From Anaerobacillus alkaliphilus (GTDB lineage: Bacteria > Bacillota > Bacilli > Bacillales > Anaerobacillaceae), in the NCBI RefSeq assembly GCF_004116265.1, contig NZ_QOUX01000045.1, positions 145,348 through 209,347 of the forward strand: a stretch of DNA of 64,000 nt, read 5' to 3'. The translations under genes and the position numbers were made by a program. Shown one piece after another: positions 54,492-62,446 of the stretch. The notes under the pieces were generated by a model, which worked only from the letters and a program-made list of their open reading frames with translations, was not told the origin of the DNA and searched no databases. Each line of letters opens with the position of its first letter. Position 1 is the stretch's first letter.

Positions 54492-55061
54492 ATGGCTAAG
54501 AAAAAGGTTGAAAAAGCAGTGCTTTTTTCAGCTACAGAATCACTATTAATTGAACAAGGCTATCGTGGGTTTCACTTAAAAGCTCTTTCAGAGCGGCTTA
54601 GGATCGGTAGAAGTACGTTGTATGAATATTATGCTAGTAAAGAGGAGCTAATTACAGACTATTTGGTGTATATTTTAGATACAATTATTGAAGAGTGTCA
54701 AAAGATTGAACAAAGTGATGCTATCACTCAATTGAGGGATATGGTGAAAATCTTTCTGAAATACTCGCAATTGCATCAAATCGCACTCATTATTCCGTTT
54801 ATTGATCCTGAGCATTCTTCAAAAGTGGAAGCATCGTTAATTAATTTAAAGCGTGACCATGAGTTTCTTTATGAGAGAATGAGCCAGCTTATCGAGGAAG
54901 GGAAAGCTGCTAAACAGATTCGAGTTGATCTAGAAACAGTAGTAATTGCTAGTATGATCTTTAATGCCATCCAAGTTCCAAATGTGATGAAAAAACACGA
55001 GAAAGAGTGGGGGGAAACGGTTTTAGAAATTTTGTTTAACGGGATTGGAGCAACAACGTAA
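54492..55061 (+). CDS. TetR-family transcriptional regulator
   Basis: The 189-residue protein has the N-terminal TetR HTH (FHLKALSERLRIGRSTLYEY, then YASKEELI) and a helical ligand domain. The ATG at 54492 follows AAAGGTGGATATA. It may control the upstream SDR gene (inference). No palindrome was identified as its operator. Confidence 0.88.
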   Translation: MAKKKVEKAVLFSATESLLIEQGYRGFHLKALSERLRIGRSTLYEYYASKEELITDYLVYILDTIIEECQKIEQSDAITQLRDMVKIFLKYSQLHQIALIIPFIDPEHSSKVEASLINLKRDHEFLYERMSQLIEEGKAAKQIRVDLETVVIASMIFNAIQVPNVMKKHEKEWGETVLEILFNGIGATT

Positions 55062-55065
55062 CTGA

Positions 55066-55099
55066 TGGGATTGGGGTAGATGCTCAGTCCCATTTTTTT
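55066..55099 (+). terminator. Terminator after the TetR gene
   Basis: TGGGATTG and CAGTCCCA stem (one G-U) then T7. Confidence 0.7.
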
Positions 55100-55103
55100 C
55101 AAA

Positions 55104-55159
55104 TTGAAAAGAGAACGTATATTCGTTATAATTTAGATTATAATAAGAATGTACGTTCT
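55104..55159 (+). promoter_or_regulatory. Sigma-A promoter with two LexA boxes before yqjW
   Basis: TTGAAA (55104-55109), 17 bp, TATAAT (55127-55132). GAACGTATATTC (55113-55124) overlaps the spacer, and GAATGTACGTTC (55147-55158) lies downstream. Each is one base off the LexA core GAAC-N4-GTTC. This fits SOS control of a Y-family polymerase. Confidence 0.75.
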
Positions 55160-55198
55160 CTTTTGGTTTATTAGCGTATTTGTAAAGGAGGAAGAGAA

Positions 55199-56461
55199 AT
55201 GCGAATTGATTATCCGTCATTACCAGCAAGGACGATATTCTGTATTGATATGAAAAGTTTTTATGCTAGTTGTTCAGCTCTTCTTCTAGGTTTAGATCCG
55301 TTAACAGCTTATCTGGCTGTAGTTGGAGATACGGAACGGGATGGAAGCATCGTTTTAGCTGCAACACCTAGGTTAAAATCTGATTTTGGAATTAAAACAG
55401 GAAATCGTCTTTTTGAAATTCCAAAAGACCCTCGAATTAAAATTGTCAATGCTCAAATGTCAACATATTTGCAAGTTTCGACTAGGTTAACATCATTTTT
55501 TAATCAATACGTTCCTCTAGAATCTATCCATACATATAGCGTTGATGAAAGTTTTCTTGATGTGAAAGGAACAACGCGGCTTTGGGGAAGTGCCTGGCAG
55601 CTCGCACAGCGGATTAGAGAAGATATGCTAGCTGAGTTTGGATTAAGTTGTTCCATTGGAATTGGCCCTAACATGCTACTGTCAAAAGTTTGCCTTGATC
55701 TAGAAGCTAAAAAAGCAGGTATTGCAGAGTGGGGTTACAGTGATGTGAAGAAAAAGCTTTGGCCTGTATCTCCGTTACGTGAAATGTGGGGGATTGGGTC
55801 AAGAATGGAGAAACGATTAAATAAATTAGGAATTTTTTCAATCGGTCAATTGGCAGAAGCTCCGTTATCATTACTTGAAAAAAACTTTGGAATTATGGGG
55901 AATCAGCTTTATTATCATGCTCATGGGGTTGACCTTTCAGATTTAGGTGCACCGATTGTGGAGGGCCAAATCAGCTTTGGGAAAAGCCAAATTTTATTAC
56001 GCGATTATCAAGACCTGGAAGAAATTAAGCATGTCATATTAGAAATGTGTGAAGAAGTCGCAAGGCGTGCGAGAACAGCTACAAAAGCAGGAAGAACGAT
56101 CAGTCTAGGTATCGGTTATAGCAAGGATGAAGCAGGCGGAGGCTTCCATAGATCGACAACATTGCAAACAGCCACAAATATTACGCTTGAGATTTATGAC
56201 GCTTGTTTACAACTATTTGGTCGATATTATCGTGGGGAAACAGTTCGAAGTATTTCAATCGCTCTTTCAAATGTAGTTAGTGATGACCAAATTCAGCTTA
56301 GTTTCCTCAATCCTAATAAACCTCGTCAAAGAGATCTTGGCTATATTATGGACTTTATTAGGGAGAAGCATGGTTCAGATAAGCTACTTCGAGCAGTATC
56401 CTATACGAAAGCTGGGACAGCGAAGCATCGTAGCAAGCTTGTTGGTGGACATAAAGCATAA
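55199..56461 (+). CDS. yqjW: Y-family DNA polymerase YqjW/UvrX type
   Basis: The 420-residue polymerase has FCIDMKSFYASCSALLLG and SVDESFLDVKG acidic residues, then IGIGPNMLLSKVCLD and GIGSRMEKRLNKLGIFSIGQ. It differs from DinB in the GDTERDGSIVLAATPRLKSD loop and the C-terminal IQLSFLNPNK tail, like the UvrX/PolY2 group. SOS-induced error-prone synthesis is expected. ATG after AAAGGAGGAAGAGAA. Confidence 0.94.
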   Translation: MRIDYPSLPARTIFCIDMKSFYASCSALLLGLDPLTAYLAVVGDTERDGSIVLAATPRLKSDFGIKTGNRLFEIPKDPRIKIVNAQMSTYLQVSTRLTSFFNQYVPLESIHTYSVDESFLDVKGTTRLWGSAWQLAQRIREDMLAEFGLSCSIGIGPNMLLSKVCLDLEAKKAGIAEWGYSDVKKKLWPVSPLREMWGIGSRMEKRLNKLGIFSIGQLAEAPLSLLEKNFGIMGNQLYYHAHGVDLSDLGAPIVEGQISFGKSQILLRDYQDLEEIKHVILEMCEEVARRARTATKAGRTISLGIGYSKDEAGGGFHRSTTLQTATNITLEIYDACLQLFGRYYRGETVRSISIALSNVVSDDQIQLSFLNPNKPRQRDLGYIMDFIREKHGSDKLLRAVSYTKAGTAKHRSKLVGGHKA

Positions 56462-56721
56462 GGGGTAGGGGGAAATTATTAAAGATCGTAGAACAAGTCA
56501 TATGTCGTCCCTATAGAAAATATAATAGACATTACAATTGATTGAATTTATAACCACCTACGATACTAATGACTGATGAAATTCATTAAATCGAATAACT
56601 TTAAATTTGTTCGGAATTTTGTAAAACATTCTTCACAATTTGTTTACTTCATTTACTTAGAAAAGATGTTATAGTAAGGATGCAAAAAGGTATTTAAAAA
56701 ACAAGAATGGGAAGTGAAGGC
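56462..56721. other. Intergenic region between yqjW and the Cys-rich gene
   Basis: 260 bp without ORF or RNA on either strand. It contains only the palindrome relative at 56543-56588. Confidence 0.4.
56543..56588. repeat. Partial second copy of the 46.76-kb inverted repeat
   Basis: CGATACTAATGACTGATGAA followed by ATTCATT (56561-56587) matches the minus strand of 46761-46785 (CGATACTAATGAATTATGAA followed by ATTCAT) at nearly every position, and TGAATTTATAA at 56543 resembles the other arm. It is a short, deleted relative of that palindrome. Confidence 0.5.
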
Positions 56722-57009
56722 GTGATTGTTCAAGATTTGATTGAGACAACAGAATTTTTCACAGAGGAAACAAAAGACGACTTTTTTGTTATTTATGAAA
56801 AATTTGCAAACAGTGATTGTAACTGTGAAGGAAATATGTTCGAAGAAATAGAATGTGATGATGAGGAAATAGTTCAAATTCTTCAAGGTAATCCTGATTG
56901 TAGTTGTTCTTTACGAAGCATTGAGAGCTATCGCGTTGGGCAAGAATACAAAACAGTAGAAGATATTCTTGCAAAAATTAAAAAAGAGCATACAGAAATT
57001 TTTAAATAA
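56722..57009 (+). CDS. Small cysteine-rich acidic protein
   Basis: The 95-residue protein starts at GTG after TGGGAAGTGAAGGC. It has five cysteines as two CxC pairs (DCNCEG, DCSCS) plus IECDDEE, in an otherwise acidic helical protein. This looks like a metal or redox site, but I recognise no family. The ATG at 56707 is an alternative without a ribosome site. Confidence 0.7.
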   Translation: MIVQDLIETTEFFTEETKDDFFVIYEKFANSDCNCEGNMFEEIECDDEEIVQILQGNPDCSCSLRSIESYRVGQEYKTVEDILAKIKKEHTEIFK

Positions 57010-57049
57010 GAGTGGTCGGTTAAGCCACTTATAATACTTGTTTTCACCA

Positions 57050-57078
57050 ATCCTCTCGTCGTATTGAGAGGATTTTTC
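57050..57078 (+). terminator. Terminator after the Cys-rich protein gene
   Basis: ATCCTCTC and GAGAGGAT stem then Ts. Confidence 0.8.
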
Positions 57079-57170
57079 CTTTTCTACTTGTAAAACAAAA
57101 GAAGTGGATGATTGCAGAAAAAGATAGAAAAGCTATAATATGAACTATAAATTGATAAAGGATGGTAAGG

Positions 57171-57641
57171 ATGATAAACGTATTATTTGTATGCCTAGGA
57201 AATATATGTCGATCACCGATGGCAGAAGCTATCTTTAGAAATAAAGTTACATCAGCAGGACTGGAAAAAGAATTTTTTATTGATTCAGCTGGGACGGGTG
57301 ACTGGCATATTGGCAAACCTCCTCATGAGGGTACACTAGAAATATTAAAGGAGCATAGTATCGATGGCTCCGGTATGTCTGCAAGACAAGTCAAAAACGA
57401 GGATATAAAGAAATTTGACTATATTATTGCCATGGATGCAGAAAATTTAGGGAATTTACACCGGTTAAAGGGAAGAGATACTTCAGGAGAAATTGGCAGA
57501 CTGTTAGATTTTATTCCTGAAGCAAGTAAAGTTGACGTGCCCGATCCCTATTTTACAGGGAATTTTAACGAGGTTTATCAATTAGTTGATGAGGCTTGTG
57601 AGAAACTCCTTCTACATATCCGGAATAAACATGAACTTTAA
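57171..57641 (+). CDS. Low-molecular-weight protein-tyrosine phosphatase (YfkJ type)
   Basis: The 156-residue phosphatase has CLGNICRS (C8-x5-R14) at the N-terminus and VPDPYF near 126 for the general acid. It dephosphorylates tyrosine (or arginine) on proteins. Start ATG 57171; ATG 57162 is three residues earlier. The YfkJ type is preferred over YwlE by the LGNICRSPMAEAIFRNKV pattern. Confidence 0.9.
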   Translation: MINVLFVCLGNICRSPMAEAIFRNKVTSAGLEKEFFIDSAGTGDWHIGKPPHEGTLEILKEHSIDGSGMSARQVKNEDIKKFDYIIAMDAENLGNLHRLKGRDTSGEIGRLLDFIPEASKVDVPDPYFTGNFNEVYQLVDEACEKLLLHIRNKHEL

Positions 57642-57647
57642 AAATAA

Positions 57648-57681
57648 AAGCTGACCTATTAAAAAAATAGTCAGCTTTTTG
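57648..57681 (+). terminator. Terminator after the phosphatase gene
   Basis: GCTGACCTAT and ATAGTCAGC pair (one bulge) then T5. Confidence 0.8.
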
Positions 57682-57692
57682 TCTTTTTATAT

Positions 57693-57834
57693 GGCTATTT
57701 TCGCAAAGAGCGCTGCTTTTCAAATTAAGCCACAAAGGCATTGTTCTAGGTTTAGCGGGAATCTTTTCTAAACTCTTCATTGGATTATAAACGAATTATC
57801 TTGTTGAATAACCACAAAGTTTACGAAAAGAGCC
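57693..57834 (+). mobile_element. MITE-like element, degenerate copy D
   Basis: A 142-bp sequence begins GGCTATTTTCGCAAAG and ends TTTACGAAAAGAGCC, the same ends as copies A-C, but the interior differs (the hairpin is absent). No target duplication is recognisable. It lies between a phosphatase terminator and sspH. Confidence 0.65.
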
Positions 57835-57841
57835 TGTAATT

Positions 57842-58021
57842 TTAAATTTCTTGAAGCTCTTGGATATTAACAGTCATTTCGTTTTCTGGGTTTTGTCTTG
57901 GATAGACTCTAGCCGTACCATCAGCACTGTTTACATTTTGGATCCAAATTGAAGTGCCATTATATTGTACTTCAATTTCTTTTGCGGAGTCTAAGATTTG
58001 TTGTGCGCGATTAACGTTCAT
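57842..58021 (-). CDS. sspH: Small acid-soluble spore protein H (SspH)
   Basis: A 59-residue minus-strand ORF encodes MNVNRAQQILDSAKEIEVQ, continuing YNGTSIWIQNVNSADGTARV and ending ENEMTVNIQELQEI. The pattern R-A-x2-I, Y-N-G-x-x-I, and N-x-x-x-G-T-A-R is typical of SspH (B. subtilis SspH is also 59). Ribosome site AAAGGAGGCTTACAT. It lies 7 bp from MITE copy D. Confidence 0.9.
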   Translation of the reverse strand: MNVNRAQQILDSAKEIEVQYNGTSIWIQNVNSADGTARVYPRQNPENEMTVNIQELQEI

Positions 58022-58217
58022 ATGTAAGCCTCCTTTACTTTTGTCTATCCATAATATCTCAACAATAGAAAAAAACTATACATGATAAAAGTATGTAAGA
58101 ATACATGCCAATCGGGAGATATGATGAACGATTACGCCTAGTATTGAATATGTTGGATGTATGGGCATGTGTGACCCATATAATTTTAACAACATTCCCT
58201 AGGAGGGGTTGATATAG

Positions 58218-60065
58218 ATGTGTGGTATTACAGGTTGGATTGATTGGAATAAAGATTTAACAAAAGAAGTAAAGGCGGTTGAACGAATGGCCGCAACATT
58301 AAGTAAGCGGGGACCAGATGATTATCGGGTTTGGAGTACACCGCATGCGGCATTTGGTCACACCAGATTAGTCGTTGTAGACCCTGAAGGTGGAAAACAA
58401 CCGATGACAAAGTCAGTTCACGAAAAAGGATATACAATCGCATATAACGGCGAATTATATAATACTGAGGATCTTCGACGGGAGTTATTAAGAAAAGGGC
58501 ATTCATTTAAATCACATTCTGATACAGAAGTTTTACTTACTTCATTTATTGAGTGGGGACCTGATTGCGTTAATCATTTAAACGGGATATTTGCATTTGC
58601 AATTTGGGATCAAGAAAAGGATGAACTATTTATCGCTCGGGATCGCTTAGGTGTGAAGCCACTCTTTTATCAAGAATTAAACGGGGCACTCGTGTTTGGT
58701 TCGGAGTTAAAAGCGGTATTGGCTCACCCAGAGGTGAAAGCGGAAGTAACGAGAGAAGGGTTAGCAGAAGTATTTGGGTTAGGCCCTTCAAGAACGCCCG
58801 GTCATGGTGTCTTCAACCATATGAAAGAATTACGTCCAGCTCATGCCTTAAAGTACGGTCGAAGTGGCTTAAAGGTCTATCGTTACTGGAACTTAAAGAG
58901 TGAGAAGCACACGGATGATGTTGACCAAACTGCCGAAAAAATTCAGTGGCTTTTACAAGATACGGTAGAAAGGCAGCTTGTAGCGGATGTACCGGTGAGT
59001 ACATTTCTTTCAGGTGGCGTGGACTCAAGCGCATTAACAGCGTTTGCTGCAAAATATTTTGAAAAAGAAGGAAGAGGTCCACTTCACACCTATTCCGTAG
59101 ATTATATCGATAATGATAAGTATTTTAAAGCGAATGATTTTCAGCCAAATGCAGATGGTCCTTGGATTAAAGAAGTTTCGGAGTTTCTTGGAACAACACA
59201 TCATTCTTGTGTCATTACAAATGAAGATTTGGCTGGCTATTTAAAGGAAGCAGTTCTTGTTCGAGATTTACCGGGAATGGCTGACATTGACTCATCATTA
59301 CTTTGGTTCTGTAAGCAAATCAAGAAAGATGTGACTGTTGGTTTATCGGGGGAATGTGCAGATGAAATCTTTGGTGGTTATCCTTGGTTTCACCGTGAAG
59401 ATTTAATGAACCGTGATAGTTTTCCATGGATGCATTCAACGCTAGAGCGTGAAGCATTATTAAATGAAGAATGGCGTGGAAAATTACAGCTAAAAGATTA
59501 TGTGATAAGTCGTTATCAAGATACAATAGCAGAAACACCACGTCTGGAAGGTGAAAGTAAAGAAGATGCCCGTCGGAGAGAATTATTTTATTTAAATAAG
59601 GTTTGGTTTATGACAACATTACTTGACCGTAAAGACCGTATGAGCATGGGAGCAAGCTTAGAGGTAAGGGTTCCATTTGCGGATCATCGTCTAGTCGAGT
59701 ACGTTTGGAATATTCCATGGGAAATGAAAAACCTAGAAGGTCGAGAAAAAGGAATTTTACGAAAAGCATTAGAAGGTGTGTTACCTGACAATGTATTATA
59801 CCGTAAAAAAAGTCCTTACCCGAAAACTCATAATCCGCATTATACAAATGCTGTAAAAGGTTGGCTACAAGAAATTGTTGCTGACCCTAGTTCACCAATA
59901 TTACAATTTGTAAATAAGAATAAAGTCCAAGAGATTATTGATACCGATGGAGCGGCATTTAAGAAACCTTGGTTCGGGCAACTGATGACAGGCCCTCAGT
60001 TAATTGCTCATCTCTGCCAGATTGATACTTGGTTACGTGAGTATAAAATTACGATTAAGGAATAA
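58218..60065 (+). CDS. asnO: Asparagine synthase, glutamine-hydrolysing (AsnO type)
   Basis: The 615-residue protein starts MCGITGW, with Cys2 as glutaminase nucleophile (class II). The synthetase domain has FLSGGVDSSALTAFAA (about 264-279) as PP-loop and GLSGECADEIFGGYPWFHRE. Length matches B. subtilis AsnO (614), whose loss impairs sporulation, rather than AsnB (632) or AsnH (747). It makes asparagine from aspartate with glutamine and ATP. Ribosome site CCTAGGAGGGGTTGAT. Confidence 0.95.
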   Translation: MCGITGWIDWNKDLTKEVKAVERMAATLSKRGPDDYRVWSTPHAAFGHTRLVVVDPEGGKQPMTKSVHEKGYTIAYNGELYNTEDLRRELLRKGHSFKSHSDTEVLLTSFIEWGPDCVNHLNGIFAFAIWDQEKDELFIARDRLGVKPLFYQELNGALVFGSELKAVLAHPEVKAEVTREGLAEVFGLGPSRTPGHGVFNHMKELRPAHALKYGRSGLKVYRYWNLKSEKHTDDVDQTAEKIQWLLQDTVERQLVADVPVSTFLSGGVDSSALTAFAAKYFEKEGRGPLHTYSVDYIDNDKYFKANDFQPNADGPWIKEVSEFLGTTHHSCVITNEDLAGYLKEAVLVRDLPGMADIDSSLLWFCKQIKKDVTVGLSGECADEIFGGYPWFHREDLMNRDSFPWMHSTLEREALLNEEWRGKLQLKDYVISRYQDTIAETPRLEGESKEDARRRELFYLNKVWFMTTLLDRKDRMSMGASLEVRVPFADHRLVEYVWNIPWEMKNLEGREKGILRKALEGVLPDNVLYRKKSPYPKTHNPHYTNAVKGWLQEIVADPSSPILQFVNKNKVQEIIDTDGAAFKKPWFGQLMTGPQLIAHLCQIDTWLREYKITIKE

Positions 60066-60069
60066 AAGC

Positions 60070-60109
60070 AAAAGCAACCTAGAATAAATACTCTAGGTTG
60101 CTTTTATAG
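60070..60109 (+). terminator. Terminator after asnO
   Basis: AAAAGCAACCTAGA and TCTAGGTTGCTTTT, 14-bp stem. Confidence 0.92.
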
Positions 60110-60199
60110 TTCGAGGACATAAATGAAATGAAAATAAAAGTCTTAAATAATCAATTTTTTATGGTAAAGTTTCTTTTAGGACTGAAGGGGGTTATTAGA

Positions 60200-60847
60200 A
60201 TGACCAAGAATTTTAAATTAGAGCAACCAAAAATTCCGTTAGACATACAGCCGGTAAACTTTCAAGATATATATTACGATGAAGATCTATTTATAACAAA
60301 TAGTATAATTAATAGTACTGCGATTGATAGTGTTGAGATTGAGAAATTAGTTATAAACAAAGTTATTTTTAAGAATGTGAGATTTATAAACGTTTCTCTT
60401 AAAAGAATTGATTTAACAGATGTAATCTTTGAAAACTGTGATTTATCAAATACTGACTTTAGCGAAGGTATTATACATAGAGTTAGTTTTAAAGAATGCA
60501 AATTAATCGGAGTAAATCTCTCAGAGGCTAATTTAGGGAACGTTACTTTTGAGAACTGCAATGTAAATATGAGCGACTTTGTCGATGCTCGCTTAAAGCA
60601 AGTGGTTTTTGATCATTCATCATTGCAAAGTGCTAATTATTGTGAGTGTCAATTTAGTAAGGTTAAGTTTCTCCAATGCGATCTTAATGGGATTAACTTT
60701 ACTCAAACTTCCCTTAAAGGCATAGATATTAGTACTTGTACATTTGAGAGCATTAATGTAAATATAGGAGCGTTAGAAGGTTGCGTAGTTTCTTCTGAAC
60801 AGGCAATCGGTTTTGCAACATTGTTAGGGTTGAAAATAAAGGGTTAG
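60200..60847 (+). CDS. Pentapeptide-repeat protein of Qnr size
   Basis: The 215-residue protein has about 26 pentapeptide-like repeats forming a right-handed helix, e.g. FENCDLSNTDFSE, KECKLIGVNLSEANLGNVTF and CDLNGINFTQTSLKGID. The C-terminal GCVVSSEQAIGFATLLGLKI resembles the dimerising tail of Qnr-type proteins. Qnr proteins are about 214-218 residues and protect gyrase, but the function of this homologue is unknown. ATG after GAAGGGGGTTATTAGA. Confidence 0.82.
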   Translation: MTKNFKLEQPKIPLDIQPVNFQDIYYDEDLFITNSIINSTAIDSVEIEKLVINKVIFKNVRFINVSLKRIDLTDVIFENCDLSNTDFSEGIIHRVSFKECKLIGVNLSEANLGNVTFENCNVNMSDFVDARLKQVVFDHSSLQSANYCECQFSKVKFLQCDLNGINFTQTSLKGIDISTCTFESINVNIGALEGCVVSSEQAIGFATLLGLKIKG

Positions 60848-60916
60848 GAATTAGGAAAAAAGCAGCTGTAAGTCTATGAATTTAGATAGCTGTATGGTAG
60901 GAAGAAGGGGAAAAAA

Positions 60917-61399
60917 TTGAAACTAACAACGAAAGAACTAGTATTAGTAAGCGTGTGTATTGCTCTAACTGTTATAGGCAGTATGATAAAAATTCCTAGT
61001 CCATTTGGAACGGTAGCGTTAGACTCTGCTCCTGCATTTTTGGCAGCATTTTTATTTGGTCCTGTATTTGGAGCAATTGTCGCTTTCTTTGGTCATATGC
61101 TTACAGCATTAAATGTTGGAATGCCATTAACAGTCTTGATACACTTGTTGATTGCAACACAGATGGCTATAGTATGTAGTATTGCTGGTCTAATCTATAA
61201 AAAAGGCTATTTCGTGTTAGCGCTTATTAGTGGCTTCTTATTAAATGGTGTTGTGGCACCGGCGACTTTTATCATCATCCCTCAGTTCGGTATGCCGTTT
61301 TTTACAGCAATGATTGTGCCGTTACTACTAGGCGTAGGAATAAATCTAGCTGTTGCAGCAATAATAGTAAGGACATTGAGAGGAAGAGTAAGGCTATGA
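60917..61399 (+). CDS. cblT: Alpha-ribazole transporter CblT (ECF S component)
   Basis: The 160-residue five- to six-span protein has the ECF substrate-binding style: LVLVSVCIALTVIGSMIKIP, AFLAAFLFGPVFGAIVAFFG and GFLLNGVVAPATF. It starts at TTG behind AGAAGGGGAAAAAA. It overlaps cblS by four bases, and the S component plus kinase pair matches the alpha-ribazole salvage genes cblT-cblS. No cobalamin riboswitch is visible in the short leader. Confidence 0.85.
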   Translation: MKLTTKELVLVSVCIALTVIGSMIKIPSPFGTVALDSAPAFLAAFLFGPVFGAIVAFFGHMLTALNVGMPLTVLIHLLIATQMAIVCSIAGLIYKKGYFVLALISGFLLNGVVAPATFIIIPQFGMPFFTAMIVPLLLGVGINLAVAAIIVRTLRGRVRL

Positions 61400-62139
61400 A
61401 TATTAGTAGATATAGAGACCTAACAATTTTAGATAACGATTCTTGTAAGCTTGTGATCGCTTGTGACTCGTCTGGTGCAATTGGACCTAAAGAATTAGAT
61501 GTGATAAAGGTTGATGGCTATACCGTGGGCCGGTTTTTGACAAGAGTTGTTCTGATGGAGTTACTCTCTGTAGGAGCTACACCTCTAACAATAATTGATA
61601 CCTTGGCTATTGAGATGGATCCTACTGGGCAGGAAGTTATTAATGGAATAAAAGATGAAGCGGCAATGGTAGGGTTAGTTAGTCCAGAATTTCTCAATGG
61701 CAGTACGGAAGAAAATATTCCTGTTAAACAGACGGGGGTTGGTATTACTGCGATTGGCCAAGTAGATCATTTTTTTGCTGAAAGTCTCGAGGGTGATTAT
61801 GTAGTAGTTGTTGGGATCCCAAAGGTAGGGGATGAAGTAAGTATTGAGGATAAAGAAATCTGTAATTTGCCTTCAATTAGAGAAATACGGAAAATGTCAG
61901 GTGTACAAGAGATCGTACCTGTAGGTTCTAAGGGGATAGGGTTTGAACTTGATGAACTTCTTAAACGCAATAAACTCATCTTAGGAAAGTTTCAAACCGA
62001 GATAGATTTACATAAATCAGCCGGACCGACCACATGTGTAGTTCTTACTTGTCGAGAAGAATGCCTTGAAAAAATAAAAAACAAAATCACTCAACCTTTA
62101 ACGATATTGGGCCAATTGAAAAAGGTCGAAAAGATATAA
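61396..62139 (+). CDS. cblS: Alpha-ribazole kinase CblS
   Basis: The 247-residue protein resembles AIR synthase/PurM-type kinases (LVIACDSSGAIGPKELDVIK, GRFLTRVVLMELLSVGA, GVGITAIGQVD). It phosphorylates imported alpha-ribazole to its 5'-phosphate for assembling the lower ligand of cobamides. It is translationally coupled to cblT (ATGA overlap). Confidence 0.86.
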   Translation: MNISRYRDLTILDNDSCKLVIACDSSGAIGPKELDVIKVDGYTVGRFLTRVVLMELLSVGATPLTIIDTLAIEMDPTGQEVINGIKDEAAMVGLVSPEFLNGSTEENIPVKQTGVGITAIGQVDHFFAESLEGDYVVVVGIPKVGDEVSIEDKEICNLPSIREIRKMSGVQEIVPVGSKGIGFELDELLKRNKLILGKFQTEIDLHKSAGPTTCVVLTCREECLEKIKNKITQPLTILGQLKKVEKI

Positions 62140-62210
62140 AAAAAATTTGAAATAATGTGTAACTTATTTTTAAAAATGACGTATTACATAGTGAAACAAT
62201 TTTACCTGCA

Positions 62211-62250
62211 AAAAATAGCCCACTCTTATTAAAGAAGGGGGCTATTTTTA
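62211..62250 (+). terminator. Terminator after cblTS
   Basis: AAAAATAGCCC and GGGCTATTTTT, 11-bp stem. Confidence 0.88.
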
Positions 62251-62330
62251 TAAATCATTCATTAGGCGTGTTAGCGTCGTCTATCTTACTTAGACTCTCG
62301 TCACAAAAAGGAGATAAAACAAAGGAAACG

Positions 62331-62420
62331 CTAAATAGTGGCGCTTTGAGCTGTTAAAGCATTAATCAAAGCAATAGATAAAGCAGCAAACTGATTTTGC
62401 ACTGTATACAAATTTTGCAT
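62331..62420 (-). CDS. Possible 29-residue micropeptide, divergent from rocR
   Basis: A minus-strand ATG at 62420 has AGGAAGATTAT upstream and reads MQNLYTVQNQFAALSIALIN followed by ALTAQSATI, then stop. A ribosome site and helical composition make it plausible, but the length is such that chance is likely. No family recognised. Confidence 0.25.
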   Translation of the reverse strand: MQNLYTVQNQFAALSIALINALTAQSATI

Positions 62421-62446
62421 ATAATCTTCCTAAGGAGGAAGACAAA

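Noticed and set aside
60848..60916. Cobalamin riboswitch before cblT
   Set aside because: The leader is 69 bp and lacks the B12-box.
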